From contig JAHNEJ010000232.1 in the NCBI GenBank assembly GCA_022559845.1, forward strand, positions 1-64,000: a DNA stretch of 64,000 bases, in the 5' to 3' direction. The notes under the pieces are model-generated. The model saw only the letters and a list, made by a program, of their open reading frames with translations. It had not been told where the DNA came from and made no database searches. Below, piece after piece: positions 24,380 through 34,102 of this stretch (positions are counted from its first letter, which is position 1; each line of letters starts with the position of its first letter). The position numbers were made by a program, and so were the translations under genes. The DNA comes from Amorphophallus konjac (taxonomy: Eukaryota; Streptophyta; Magnoliopsida; Alismatales; Araceae).

Positions 24380-25036
24380 CTAAGGGTCCAAGAAGGTGGA
24401 CATTTTAGGATAGGTCACTTCCTCATTTCCTAGGTGGATGTCACCCTCGGTCATGGCTCTCATAGTGTGAACTAAGTAGTGGAATGGGTGGGTTGGGTTC
24501 GACATGGTGGGTGAGGGTAGGAGGGAGTGGGTGGTGGGTAAGGCGGCTAGGTCCCATGGGTTCAATGTCTTCCATAGGGAGGGATCAAAGGGGTCATGGA
24601 ATATGTTACCAAGGATGGGATATTCTATCTCCTCAAGGTCTTCAAATGATGGTGAGTCCTCCTCCTCAAATGAAGTAATTGAACCGAAGTCCTTGGCGGG
24701 TTGGTTGGCCATGAATGGAGGGCTTGGCATCCTACCCGAAATAAGCAACTCTAATTCGCGGATAGCATCGGGCTCTTCGGCTGTTGGGAGGAATAAAAGA
24801 AGGTCGCTAGTGTAGCAACCCACAGTGTATATCGAGGAGATGGACCCGACACATAGGTGTAGGAGGTCAAGGCTCCTAGGTTGGTCGGCTACAGTGGTCA
24901 ACATGCCAGTTAACTCCATTTGCCAAGATAGACCCTTAAGAAAATCCCCTAGTGTTTCCACTTGATAGGATGACTGGATTGTGGTGTGATAGGTGGATAA
25001 GGGTACTATAGGAAGGTTTTGTTCCATAGGAGACAA
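24380..25036 (-). CDS. Element A ORF2, unknown 218-aa protein
   Basis: An open frame starting MSPMEQNLPIVPL, overlapping the end of the gag-like ORF by about 30 bp in another frame. I recognise no family. It has a moderately acidic middle (FGSITSFEEEDSPSFEDLEE) and no catalytic motif, zinc knuckle or obvious membrane segment. It may once have been continuous with the gag-like ORF through a frameshift, or it may be a separate element-specific protein. Its position takes the place normally held by protease and RT. Confidence 0.5.
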   Translation of the reverse strand: MSPMEQNLPIVPLSTYHTTIQSSYQVETLGDFLKGLSWQMELTGMLTTVADQPRSLDLLHLCVGSISSIYTVGCYTSDLLLFLPTAEEPDAIRELELLISGRMPSPPFMANQPAKDFGSITSFEEEDSPSFEDLEEIEYPILGNIFHDPFDPSLWKTLNPWDLAALPTTHSLLPSPTMSNPTHPFHYLVHTMRAMTEGDIHLGNEEVTYPKMSTFLDP

Positions 25037-26295
25037 ACATGGGCCATGAGATCTCTAAATGGGTTCTCCTTTAGCCAACGTAAAAGGGGTTCTCCTAAGA
25101 TGAGCTCGGCTCCTACTAGGGAGGGTGGTGTAAGGTGAAGACCACCATGTGAAGTTTCTTCTTCTTCCTGGACATGGGTGATTTCCATGGCGGGGGTTGG
25201 GTCCGGAGTGTTCACCACTATGGGGTCGGGTATGGGTTCCCCTACCTGGGAGGTGAGTGGGTCCTCTGAGGGCGAGATGATAACGGTTGGTGTATGGTGT
25301 ACCCAGGGTGGTGAGTGAGGCCGGACTTGGGTTAGGAGTGGAAGTAGCGGGGGGCTAGGTTTGGGTAGGATAGGAGTTAGAAGTGGAAGGTGGGTTGGGT
25401 GAGTAACTTTGGTTTGGGGAATGGTGGCTGTCACGGGCCTAGGTGGAGGGGTGGACATGGGGTCCACGTGGGTTTGAATGGTGGGGGTGGAGTGAGCCAT
25501 GATGCTTCTTCCACCAGGGATGGGAACTTCTCGGCCTAACCCATGACATTGTGATTCATATTCTTCTTCCCAATCGGGGGAGGCCTCATGTACCTCAATT
25601 ACAATCTTATCCCTTTGTGGTGTGGGGGTCTTATTCTCCAAGGGAATGGGAAGGTCTTTTGGGGATGGGGTGATGAAAGTTGGGGCATGGTGTACCCGGG
25701 GTGGTGAAGTTTGGACCCTAACGGTGGTCTTGGGTTGGCTGGGGGAGAAAGGAGGAGTGGGAGTGCTCCTCGGGCTATGGTTCTCAAGGTAGGAGTGGGA
25801 AGGTTGGGGAGTGAAGATCTTCCTGATCTCAATCCTTATCTCTTCCAATGAATCTAGGGGTCCTTTGGGTGGTGGGGTTTGGGTCCTAATGGAGGTCTTG
25901 GGTTGACTGGGAGGAAAAGGGGGAGTGGGAGTGCTCCTCGGGTTATGGTCCTCACGGTAGGAGTGGGGTGGTCGGGGAGTGAAGATCTTCCTAAGCTCAA
26001 TCTTCATCTCTTCCCATGATTCTATGGGTTCTTGCCGCCAAATCCTTCTTAAGCTCACTATGCGTTCCCACTCCTTCTTGGCTTGTCCCCGAAGTCGCCC
26101 TGTGGCCCTGCGGACTCTAGCATGTCCATAGACCCTACTCCTATCAAAGTGTTTTGTCATGAAAGTCTCCCACCTAACATAATCACTAGGTTGTGACCCA
26201 TCAAAGGTGATACTCTCATCTATAAGGATGTCCGAAAATGGGTGGTCGATCGGACCTTTGTGGAGGGCCGAGTGGGACCAAAGAGAGGTAGCCAT
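25006..26295 (-). CDS. Element A ORF1: gag-like protein with a duplicated segment
   Basis: 429 codons, starting 86 bp after the LTR edge and primer site. Residues about 30-105 resemble the Ty3/gypsy Gag helical domain (SDYVRWETFMTKHFDRSRVY, LRGQAKKEWERI, SWEEMKIELRKIF). Residues 93-148 and 149-204 are a direct duplication of 56 residues (SWEEMKIELRKIFTPRPPHS versus SLEEIRIEIRKIFTPQPSHS). The rest is proline-rich. There is no CCHC zinc knuckle. The homologue in A2 (52776 onward) has only one copy of the segment, so the duplication looks specific to this lineage. The frame is intact, unlike most ORFs in the window. Confidence 0.75.
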   Translation of the reverse strand: MATSLWSHSALHKGPIDHPFSDILIDESITFDGSQPSDYVRWETFMTKHFDRSRVYGHARVRRATGRLRGQAKKEWERIVSLRRIWRQEPIESWEEMKIELRKIFTPRPPHSYREDHNPRSTPTPPFPPSQPKTSIRTQTPPPKGPLDSLEEIRIEIRKIFTPQPSHSYLENHSPRSTPTPPFSPSQPKTTVRVQTSPPRVHHAPTFITPSPKDLPIPLENKTPTPQRDKIVIEVHEASPDWEEEYESQCHGLGREVPIPGGRSIMAHSTPTIQTHVDPMSTPPPRPVTATIPQTKVTHPTHLPLLTPILPKPSPPLLPLLTQVRPHSPPWVHHTPTVIISPSEDPLTSQVGEPIPDPIVVNTPDPTPAMEITHVQEEEETSHGGLHLTPPSLVGAELILGEPLLRWLKENPFRDLMAHVCLLWNKTFL

Positions 26296-26364
26296 GTTGA
26301 TGAACCGAATGACTCTAAATGCTTATGCGCCCTAGGATAAGACTTAGTAGAGACAAGTCTAGAA

Positions 26365-26380
26365 CTTGCTCTGATACCAA
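26365..26380 (-). promoter_or_regulatory. Primer binding site of element A
   Basis: Minus-strand TTGGTATCAGAGCAAG, one base from the LTR end at 26382. It matches the site complementary to the 3' end of initiator Met tRNA used by many plant LTR elements. Confidence 0.9.
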
Positions 26381-26381
26381 C

Positions 26382-28327
26382 TGATGTGACACAATGATGC
26401 AGGAAGTGGCTAAGGTTCCTTGGACTTAATTTGAAAACACAATCACAAGATTCGAGCAAACTTTGAAGACGTCGTCTCACCGTGCGCACCCGTTACCCGT
26501 GGTGACTCGATGATGCCGAGTCGAGGTGGTGGAGAAAGACCCTTGCTGGTAGAGGGCCAGCACAACTAAGGTTCACCCTCCCGAAGGTATGATGCCCACA
26601 ATCAAGGGCGGCCGGGTGCCTTGGGGGCACTAGGTCACTCATTCACTATTGCCACGGCGACCACACAAGAGTCGGTGGGTCCGGGAACAAGCACTCTCTC
26701 ACCGACCAGCGGACAAGTTGTACGGATATGAAACGAACAGAAGTAAATGGAGCAAGGGCAGAAGCTCACCTGGTTGGTTTGAAGAAACCAACCCCGGTCG
26801 GAGACGATGGGCGAGCGGGGAAGTGTGGGTTCCCCGCACACTGCGCCGGTGAAGCTTGAACCCTGTTTAGATAATTACACTCACTACACCTCTCGCAGGA
26901 GGGTGGACTTGGGGTGGGAACTTAGAGTTACAATTCAAACACTACCTCCACGCAGGGAGGGGCGATAAGCCGGCAAGGCGGGAAGGGGAGAGTCGCCGAA
27001 AACTCGAGCGGAGAAGCCGATGTCGAATCTGCCTGCACTCTGCGACGAATGACTGACAGTCACTGTTGAGGTCGTAACTTCTAGTCCGGAATTCTGCTGA
27101 TGATGAGACCAGAGGGGAAATCTTCGTAACTGGAGCTAGGATGCCTCAGAATTTTGTAGAATTCTTCTGACGTCGATGCTGGTCTGGGTGGGGAGTCGAA
27201 CAGAGTGACAGAATCTGGGGAAGGCGGCTTCAGGTTCCTGGTAGCAGGTTGCAGAGGCTGCCCCGACAGCTCCCGACTCCGAATGACGAACCGCCAGAGT
27301 TTCTGGAATCGTGGACAAGCCCTCTTCGCAGAAAAACTGACGGGGAAACCGAATGAGGTCGGAGTCGACTGGGGGACTCTGAATAGTAAGGACAGGTCGA
27401 GGCAGACTGTGAGACGCAGATTAGAGTAGCCGAGGGTGAAAAATGGTAACTCTGTCCCACGGAGACCGAACTCAGTTCCGCCTTTTGATTCTGAAAGAGG
27501 ATTGGCGAGGAAGAACTTTGTTGAAGAGCTCTTGGCCTGATTCTTCTGAGATTCTTCGTGGTACAGCTTCTCTTCCGGTTCAGGAGCTTGGTATGAGGAA
27601 CTCTGCGCAGTTGGGGGAGATCAGCTCTCCCGGGCAGCTCCGACCTTGGATTGAGACGAAACCACCTCGTTGCGAAGACAGACTGGGAGAGCTTTCCGTC
27701 GATGTAGGCCACGCCCCCAAGAGCTCTAGGATGAGGTCGTGGGCGACGCTGCAACAGGCTGCTGATCTGCAGGGCGTGGCTGCACACAGATTGAAGAGAG
27801 AATGGGGGGGGGGAGGTGGTTCCTTTGGTGGAGGGGAAGGGGATATGGGTGCTTTGGTGGTGGGGAAGGGTTTTGTGAGGTGGGAAGGGGTGGTGAGGGA
27901 GGAAGGTGGGGGCGGAGCAAGCAGGGAAAGAGGGTGGGTGCGCAAATGGCCAAGGGGGGGGAGGTGGGGAGATGGGGGCGCAAGGGGCTTGGGGAAGTGG
28001 GGAGGCTTCTTCTTGATTTGGGTGGTGGGTTAATGGGTGGTGTTAATGGTGGCCTAGGGAGGTGGAGGGGTTGTCTTGGGGAGGGGAAAGGTTACTTGGG
28101 AGAGGGATTCTCTCTTGGGAAGGGGAAGGGTTGTATGGGGAAGGGGAAGGGTTGCTTGGGAAGTGGGGGAGATTGAAGTGGAGTTAAGGGCCTTGGGAAG
28201 GTGAAGGGGTGGGAGGCTGATGTGGCAGATGAGGTGGCAAGGAGAGGAGAGAGAGAGAGGGGTGAAATTTGGAGAGAGAGGGGGAGGAGAGAGAGAGGGG
28301 GCCGCCCCCTTTAGAGAGAGAGAGAGC

Positions 28328-28371
<44 letters not shown>

Positions 28372-28758
28372 ATTCTTGTGGATTTTAAACTCAATACCTC
28401 ATTAGCTCCAAATGGGGGGGATTGGGGTCCTATTTATAGGAAACCCACAATTTAACAAAAGACCCTGAGTTTTTGACTAATGACAATAAACCAAGGGGGA
28501 AGGGGGGGTGCCTATGGGCCTAGCCCACTTAATTGGGCCCAACTGACTCATTAACTACTCTAATGACAATTAACCTAGGTAGATGACTCTTTAACCTGGG
28601 TACTTGACTCAATAAAAGTGAAATTACATAATTTATGACTCAAGAAAATATAAAAATTACAAGCCATGATTAAGAAAATTGCCGCGAACATGATGACGCA
28701 TAGCTGGCAAGCAACGGGAACCGTGGAGAAATGGGAAGTGGTAAGCGATGTCCCATCA
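26382..28758 (-). repeat. 5' LTR of element A
   Basis: Same ends as the 3' LTR (TGATG...CATCA). Promoter TATAAA (minus) at 28433-28438. GA run at 28330-28369, longer than in the 3' LTR. Near-identical to 21019-23416 over its length, with scattered substitutions and small indels. Confidence 0.95.
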
Positions 28759-28763
28759 CCTCC
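28759..28763. repeat. Right target-site duplication of element A (CCTCC)
   Basis: Directly follows CATCA at 28758 and is identical to 21014-21018. Confidence 0.95.
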
Positions 28764-29737
28764 TCATACCCCTCGCTGATGATCGGCAACCCAAAAATCT
28801 GGAACAGAGACCACAAGTCAAGGGTGGTCTCTCCCTCTGCTGTCGCCACCGTGTTCCATCGGCGGTTGAAGCACTCCAGCAATCCCTGTAGTAGTCTGGT
28901 GTAGCACGGGTACGCATACAAAGCGTCAGTCACCACGTACCTGATCCTAGCCCGATCCAGCAGCACCCGGTAGTGGTGAACAATCCCCATCAGCAACTCA
29001 GTGGCACCCTAACGGTAGTAGTATGACGATATCACTGCCCAGCGACCGTACCAGCTGATGACGGTCTGCCGCATAACTCCATCCGGGATGTTGTGGTCGT
29101 CATAGCCTTCCCCAGCATACTGCAAGCCCGTCGGCTCCAGCACCAACCCAGCGGTCCCCTCTATCTCTGTGCGGTGGTGACCGTGCAAGTCCCAAGAAGC
29201 AGGGCCCAGCAGCCCAACTCTTACACCAGACTGCTCTGCTCTGCCAAAGAACCCCAGGCACTCAACACTGGGGAACTGACGCTGCCTCCAGTAATCCTCA
29301 GAAAAGCTCGGGTAATTGTAGAATGCTACACCATGCAGGCTGTCCCTGCCAATCAAGATAGCCCGCTCAAGTCGGCGACGGGCTCCCAAAATCTGTGAGT
29401 CATCCTCCTCCATGCCAGGAGGGACGTAGCTCCTGATGAACTCGAACAGATGATGGTCCAGGGGGAACTCCAAAGGATAACCCCCTCTCCGATCATAGGT
29501 GTACAAGCCGTCTGCCTCCAGAATCCGGGCCACCTCTACGGTCCCGACTCCAACTGCTCTCTCGCCGACCGGACCCTCAGCCACTGTTGTATGACCTTGG
29601 TCCAGATGCTCCACACTAGTCACGGTAACCACTGGTGGACCCAGAGGAGGCATCGGCCGCTCAGTCTACCACACCCAGTGGTCCTCCTCCCGAGCCACAC
29701 GCCTCGGGAGCCGCCCATCTCTGCGGAATCGTGCCAT
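28764..29737 (-). pseudogene. Antisense PMD gene, part 1 (start and N-terminal half)
   Basis: Starts at the Met at 29737 (MARFRRDGRLPRRVAREEDH). A TAG follows after 23 codons at about 29666, then the frame continues through MPPLGPPVVTV, LEFPLDHHLFEFIRSYVPP and ERAILIGRDSLHGVAFYNYP to a second TAG after SSYYYR (about 29009). After that come LLMGIVHHYRVLLDRARIRY, LQGLLECFNRRWNTV and TTLDLWSLFQIFGLPI, the conserved PMD core entry, then ISEGYEEV at the insertion site. Joined across element A and its CCTCC duplication, the reading resumes at VLDDLHC (21018). The gene lies antisense to the surrounding Tat element. Confidence 0.8.
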
Positions 29738-29900
29738 AGCTGCAAGGCAGGGCACCGAAAAAATAGTTAGTATACCAGAAAATCAACATACACAACACAG
29801 CAAAATAAAGGCACATGAAGTGTCAAAATACAACTACAATAGCCCGAAACAGGGGTCTCACGGGCCGTACGCCCTCGTCTCCGCCTCTGACGCACGCCCC

Positions 29901-29912
29901 ATGGGGGGCATT
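29901..29912 (+). promoter_or_regulatory. Polypurine tract of the Tat element
   Basis: ATGGGGGGCATT directly before TGTTGTACCTGGAC, which is the probable LTR start. The G-run followed by TGTTGTACC fits the polypurine tract/3' LTR junction of Tat elements. It gives the plus-strand orientation that makes the PMD gene antisense. Confidence 0.6.
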
Positions 29913-31195
29913 TGTTGTACCTGGACTATTTCCCGACAAGATAACAAGAAATAGGGGTTTGGGCATTTCCCCGAATATCTTCAAGGCATGGGCTACCTAG
30001 CCCTTTCCACAGCCCTGTGGGTCCCTACAAGGGTCCTGACCAGCTTGCCGTGACATGCGGCGACATAAGCAACTATCTGGGGTCAACCCCGGCCACTCAC
30101 ATACGGGCTTTTCCCGTATCCTACATGGACGCCCAGGACCACCCGGGGGCACCCCGACATTAAGCCATGGCACGTGGTACCCGGTGAAAGGGCCGAGGGC
30201 CAACCCCGAGACACTTCTTTCAACCCTCCAAAGTCAAAGGGAGACCTAACCAAGTCGACCACAGGCTTTGGAGGCCTATCGCGCGCATATACGGCCTGCA
30301 CGGCTGGGTTCGGCATTCTATCGAACACCATGTGGGCGCGGGTATTCCAGCCTTTCTACACCAAACCATGGGCTGCCCCGTGGTTCCAGCATATCAATTA
30401 GGTCCTACAACAACCCCTCGACAGGTCAGGGTCAACCCCGACACTCAGACACGTGGCAACAAGCCACTTAACTCTTGCACTCCGGCCAACCCGAGGCTAC
30501 CTTGCCAACCCGCCGTGCAATGCTGCACGCAGCTTGAGACATGACTCATGTCCCTGAGATGCCTCTCCTAAACTCCCACGAGCTCCCTTCTTCAACCCAA
30601 GGCCCACCTTGGGGCCCCTCGGCCAGCTATCCAAGCCGTTCGGCAATCTGGGGTGTGTCGGACATTTACCCGAATGCCTTGCGAGCGGCTACAACAACCC
30701 GAAGAACAACGGCCCCCCACGGGCCCATCCCAGCTCCCCGGAGCTTAGTGTCCTTCAAAGGACACTCCCAGAAGACGCAAGGAGACCCCGGGGGCCATCC
30801 CTCGGGGTCACGACCGGCCCCGGGGCCAGTTCACCCCGCGACGCGGCCGCGTGCCCCCAGGGAGGGCAAACTACCCGGGGGTCACGCCCTCCCTCCAGTC
30901 CGGTGGCCCCACAGCCCCACTCAGCCCCAGTTCGTCCAGTTTGCGGTCCTACAACGCAGTTCATGTGCCGTACCAGTTCATGAAGTTGACACGTTGACGA
31001 GGCAAAGCAACAACACAATGGCACGGGAATTCCGCAAGTCAACGCGCACACAAGCTCCGCGTATCCTTGCAGCCAACAGTCCTTTTCTTCTTAGTCAATT
31101 TAAGAAGAAAATAGACCAAAAAACCAGATTTTATAGTGGGGATTGCCCCCCCTCTCTCACCCTAGCGCCAATCCGCCTAACCCCCCCCCCCCCAA

Positions 31196-31676
31196 GGTGG
31201 GGTTTAGGCGGACCAGCCCAGCCCCCTGGGCTGGTTCGCGTAAACCCCTTCCTCCCATAAAAAAGAATTTACTTTTTTTTAATTAAAAAAGGCCAAACCA
31301 GCCCGCCTAAACCCCCTAGGGTGGGGTTTAGGCGGACCAGCCTCACCTCCTGAGGCTGGTCCACCTAAACCCATTCCAGCCCCCTACAATGACCAAATTA
31401 CCCCTCCGTGGAGGGGTTTCCGCGGACCAGACTAGCCTATTGAGCTGGTCTGCCTAAACCCCACCCAGGGGAGGGGTTTAGGCGGCCCAACTCAACCCTA
31501 TGAGCTGGTCCACCTAAACCCTTTCTCCCCTACTCAGCCCGTGCACTATTCAATTGGGTTTACGTGGGCTAGCTTGAACCTATCCACCTAGTCCACCTAA
31601 ACCCATCCCTGATGCACTATTCAATTGGGTTTATGCGGGCTAGCTTGAACCTATCAACCTAGTCCTCCTAAACCCA
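31196..31676. repeat. Array of six imperfect palindromes upstream of an LTR TATA box
   Basis: Stems of the form GGGTTTAGGCGGACCAGCC ... GGCTGGTCCACCTAAACCC lie at about 31196-31249, 31321-31373, 31412-31462, 31471-31522, 31555-31605 and 31626-31676. The last two belong to a tandem duplication of about 71 bp. A further stem, GCCTAAACCCC...GGGGTTTAGGC, overlaps at 31305-31333. The array ends about 20 bp before TATAAA at 31697. Confidence 0.85.
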
Positions 31677-31696
31677 TCCTGACCCTTCAACTTCTC

Positions 31697-31702
31697 TATA
31701 AA
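31697..31702 (+). promoter_or_regulatory. TATA box of the Tat 3' LTR
   Basis: ctcTATAAAaccccttag, directly downstream of the palindrome array. It is the best plus-strand core promoter in this LTR. Confidence 0.6.
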
Positions 31703-31856
31703 ACCCCTTAGAAGCTCAAGGGGTGGCGACATCTAGCATATGCAAGATTAGGGCAACTAGCTCGAAGGCCTTTAAGCTTCAAGCGGCTCCAGGCAACGAG
31801 CTAAGGAGAATTGTGTGTGGGTGACTTGTTCGTCGGCTTAGTACGCCGGGGGTATG

Positions 31857-34097
31857 TCATTTGCACTTCCCTCACGCCATATTTAGCCTTAACACGCAAG
31901 TCAACACCCACCATGTACGAGACGTTATGACAAGGGCGAATGTCCCCTCATGTCGGGATTCCCCCTCACGTGCCTGTCGGTTGCAACCACGCACGTCTCA
32001 TGACGCCACGCTCCCGCGCAGTCACGAGGCCATGTTCGACCGCTCTACTCGAGTCGTGATCGGCCCTCGCCCAGACACCAAATCAATGCATCCCTCCAGT
32101 CGTCCAGTCACAAGCCCCCCCGTTCGGCGTCGCACCATGGCCTGGACCAGGGGAGGGGCCCTCTGTAAAACACACATGTGTTCATCTCTCACGCATTGAC
32201 CCGAGGACCGATCCTCACATCGGAATTGTCCCATGGTGTGCACCAATTGTACCCTGACCACTACGGCCTACCTGTAAAGACATGTGTATCTCAAAATTTA
32301 CACCGCCAATTGGACGAATGTTCTCGCAGGCACGTTCGGGCACGTTCGGGCCCCAGCTTTCTACCTACACCACTCGGCATCCGTGCCTAACATCCTAACC
32401 CCAGTAAACACCCCTCAGTCGAAAGCGTACCCACAGCTGCGGAATGCTCCCGGCCCTCTACCCACGGCTTTAGGCACACATACAGACTTTTCTTCAGCTC
32501 AAAACGAAGGTGTTCGGATTCAATCTGATGTAAATAAACACCGGTTGCTTGCGGCCGATGGGGAAAGACATCCAGTACACAATTCCCACAATCGCCTACG
32601 TACTAGCACCCGTGGAACCCCTTCTCTCCACGTGTCACCCGATCGCCCGAGCACACGTGCCGTGTCCTAGTGACGCTTCCCCAGTCAACCCTTGGTTCCA
32701 TGGGTGATTGTCAAGAAATCAATTGGCACGCCCGCACACTGTCCGGTTGACCCGTGCTCTTACATTCCCATGCCATTCGACCCTTTTCGACTTTCCGTAA
32801 AAGGAGAGTGCCCCATACCGCCGTGAGAGGCATGCAACCGTAAGGAGGATACCCGAGATATATCAAACTCCCGTGTCTTCATTCCCTGCTGTATCCCTTC
32901 TTTCACCTCGGTCATTCGGCATAAAAACCCACGCAACAGCCACCTAACAAGAAACCCTCCTGAGGTGGAGATGCCGAAGGCCATATTAGCAGAAGATCCG
33001 GGAGACCCGGCGCGGGTATCCCTTCGTACCAAAAGGGTCCTTCAGTGACTGAATGGCTGCCCGACTGTGGCAAAGGTACTTCAGGCGGTGATCCACCCCC
33101 TAGGAATGTCACAAGTATACGCAAAGCCGGCCCGGCAGCGCAAATGGCAGTGCCAAAGGCCATGCCAGCAGAAAACCCAAGGGTCTAAACCAAGGGAACG
33201 GACCACGTCAGAATTGGCCAGTCAGTGGCCCAAATGCATCCCTGATACTTCTCACGTTGGTCTCACAAGGCCACGATGAGATGAAAGCCCAAGTTAACTC
33301 TCGGAGCCAGTTCGAGGTCCACAAGCCTAGGCCTGGCTTAACGAACACGTTGAGGGGATGAACCGGCGCGCACATGGCTATGTGCTAATCTGACGTGCTC
33401 TTTGATCCCCCGCACTGGATTAGGATTGGCAGTCCTGCTTGGCCTATAAGAGAGAGCCATTCGGGTAAAAAAAAATGAGAGGAAAAAAGAGACTGCGAGA
33501 AGAAAGGAGAAGGGAGATAGATAGAACGAGAGAGGAAAAGCTTGGGAAAGAAGAAAGGAGTTGAGAGGGACTTTCGATGGAGTGATCCACCATTCGCCAC
33601 CAGAGAGAAGAGCCTCAGAGCGAGAGAAGGGAGCGATATTTTGATACTCTATTTTCGGTGAAATAGATTAGAGGTGGGTGTGTGGAATGCTATCTCTATT
33701 CGTCTTCCAACCCCCCCCCCCCCTTATCAGTGTTTCTCTTGCACCTTGTAATGAAACGGGCGATGATATGAGACTGCATCTCTTTTTATTTCCTCTTAGT
33801 ATAAACCATTGGCTATTTTCTTTCTCCTTTCATCTTCCGATGTAAAAGAATGTAATGGGATGGTTTCGTGAGGCAACGCTGGACCGAATGCAATATATAT
33901 ATTCTCCTTCGTTTGAGCAAGTCTTAATCTGTATATGAATACCTCTCCTTCGTTCGAGCGTTTGTGTCTCACATCCTCCGTGGCTCCCTGGCTCATATGA
34001 ACTTTCTTCCATGACCAACCTACCATCGGCAGTGTCGTGAATGAATGGCATCATACTGTGACTTCTTTGCCCCAAGCAGGGTGGGGAAAGATTCAGT
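31857..34097 (+). other. GC-rich LTR-like sequence of unresolved identity
   Basis: No supported coding region. A plus-strand promoter-like ggccTATAAGAGAGAGCC at about 33439-33456 is followed by a purine-rich leader (33470-33560). A pure C run lies at about 33709-33723. The block continues, after element B, at 40234. It is probably the LTR and leader of the plus-strand gag element at 42.6-46.08 kb, but I could not find both LTR ends. Small ORFs here have no recognisable content. Confidence 0.35.
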
Positions 34098-34102
34098 TAA
34101 TA
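34098..34102. repeat. Left target-site duplication of element B (TAATA)
   Basis: TAATA directly before TGATGCAGGAC at 34103, identical to 40229-40233. Confidence 0.95.

Larger units (their letters stand above)
21019..28758 (-). mobile_element. Element A: complete non-autonomous chromodomain LTR retrotransposon
   Basis: A full 7,740-bp element with two LTRs (2,398 and 2,377 bp), primer binding site, polypurine tract and a perfect 5-bp target duplication. Its internal region is only 2,965 bp and holds a gag-like ORF, an unknown ORF and an integrase-tail/chromodomain ORF. There is no protease, RT, RNase H or integrase catalytic region, so it must depend on proteins from another element. It inserted into the antisense PMD gene of the Tat element. 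LTR differences are few overall (about five in the first 110 bp, far fewer over the next few hundred), suggesting fairly recent insertion. Confidence 0.95.
14761..31856 (+). mobile_element. 3' portion of a Tat-clade Ty3/gypsy element carrying an antisense PMD gene
   Basis: Plus-strand order: short hairpin repeats (14944-15063), 49-bp tandem repeats (about 15190-16230), an antisense multi-exon gene with a plant mobile domain (29737 down to about 16795), a polypurine tract (about 29901-29912) and a 3' LTR with TATA box at 31697. Extra antisense ORFs with PMD similarity between pol and the 3' LTR are reported for plant Tat elements, which supports the assignment. gag and pol would lie left of LTR C, outside the window. 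Element A interrupts it at 21019-28758. The right end is approximate because the LTR end was not found. Confidence 0.6.
29913..31856 (+). repeat. 3' LTR of the Tat element (end uncertain)
   Basis: Begins at TGTTGTACC. The U3 is GC-rich and ends with six palindromes (31196-31676) just before TATAAA at 31697-31702. Sequence after the TATA box (31703-31856) would be R and the start of U5. I could not fix the LTR end; 31856 is a provisional limit near a further G-run (cgccgggggta). Confidence 0.5.

Noticed and set aside
30055..31260. Several plus-strand ORFs of 60-240 codons
   Set aside because: They lie in the GC-rich U3 of the Tat LTR, have no domain, and overlap each other in all frames as GC-rich DNA does.
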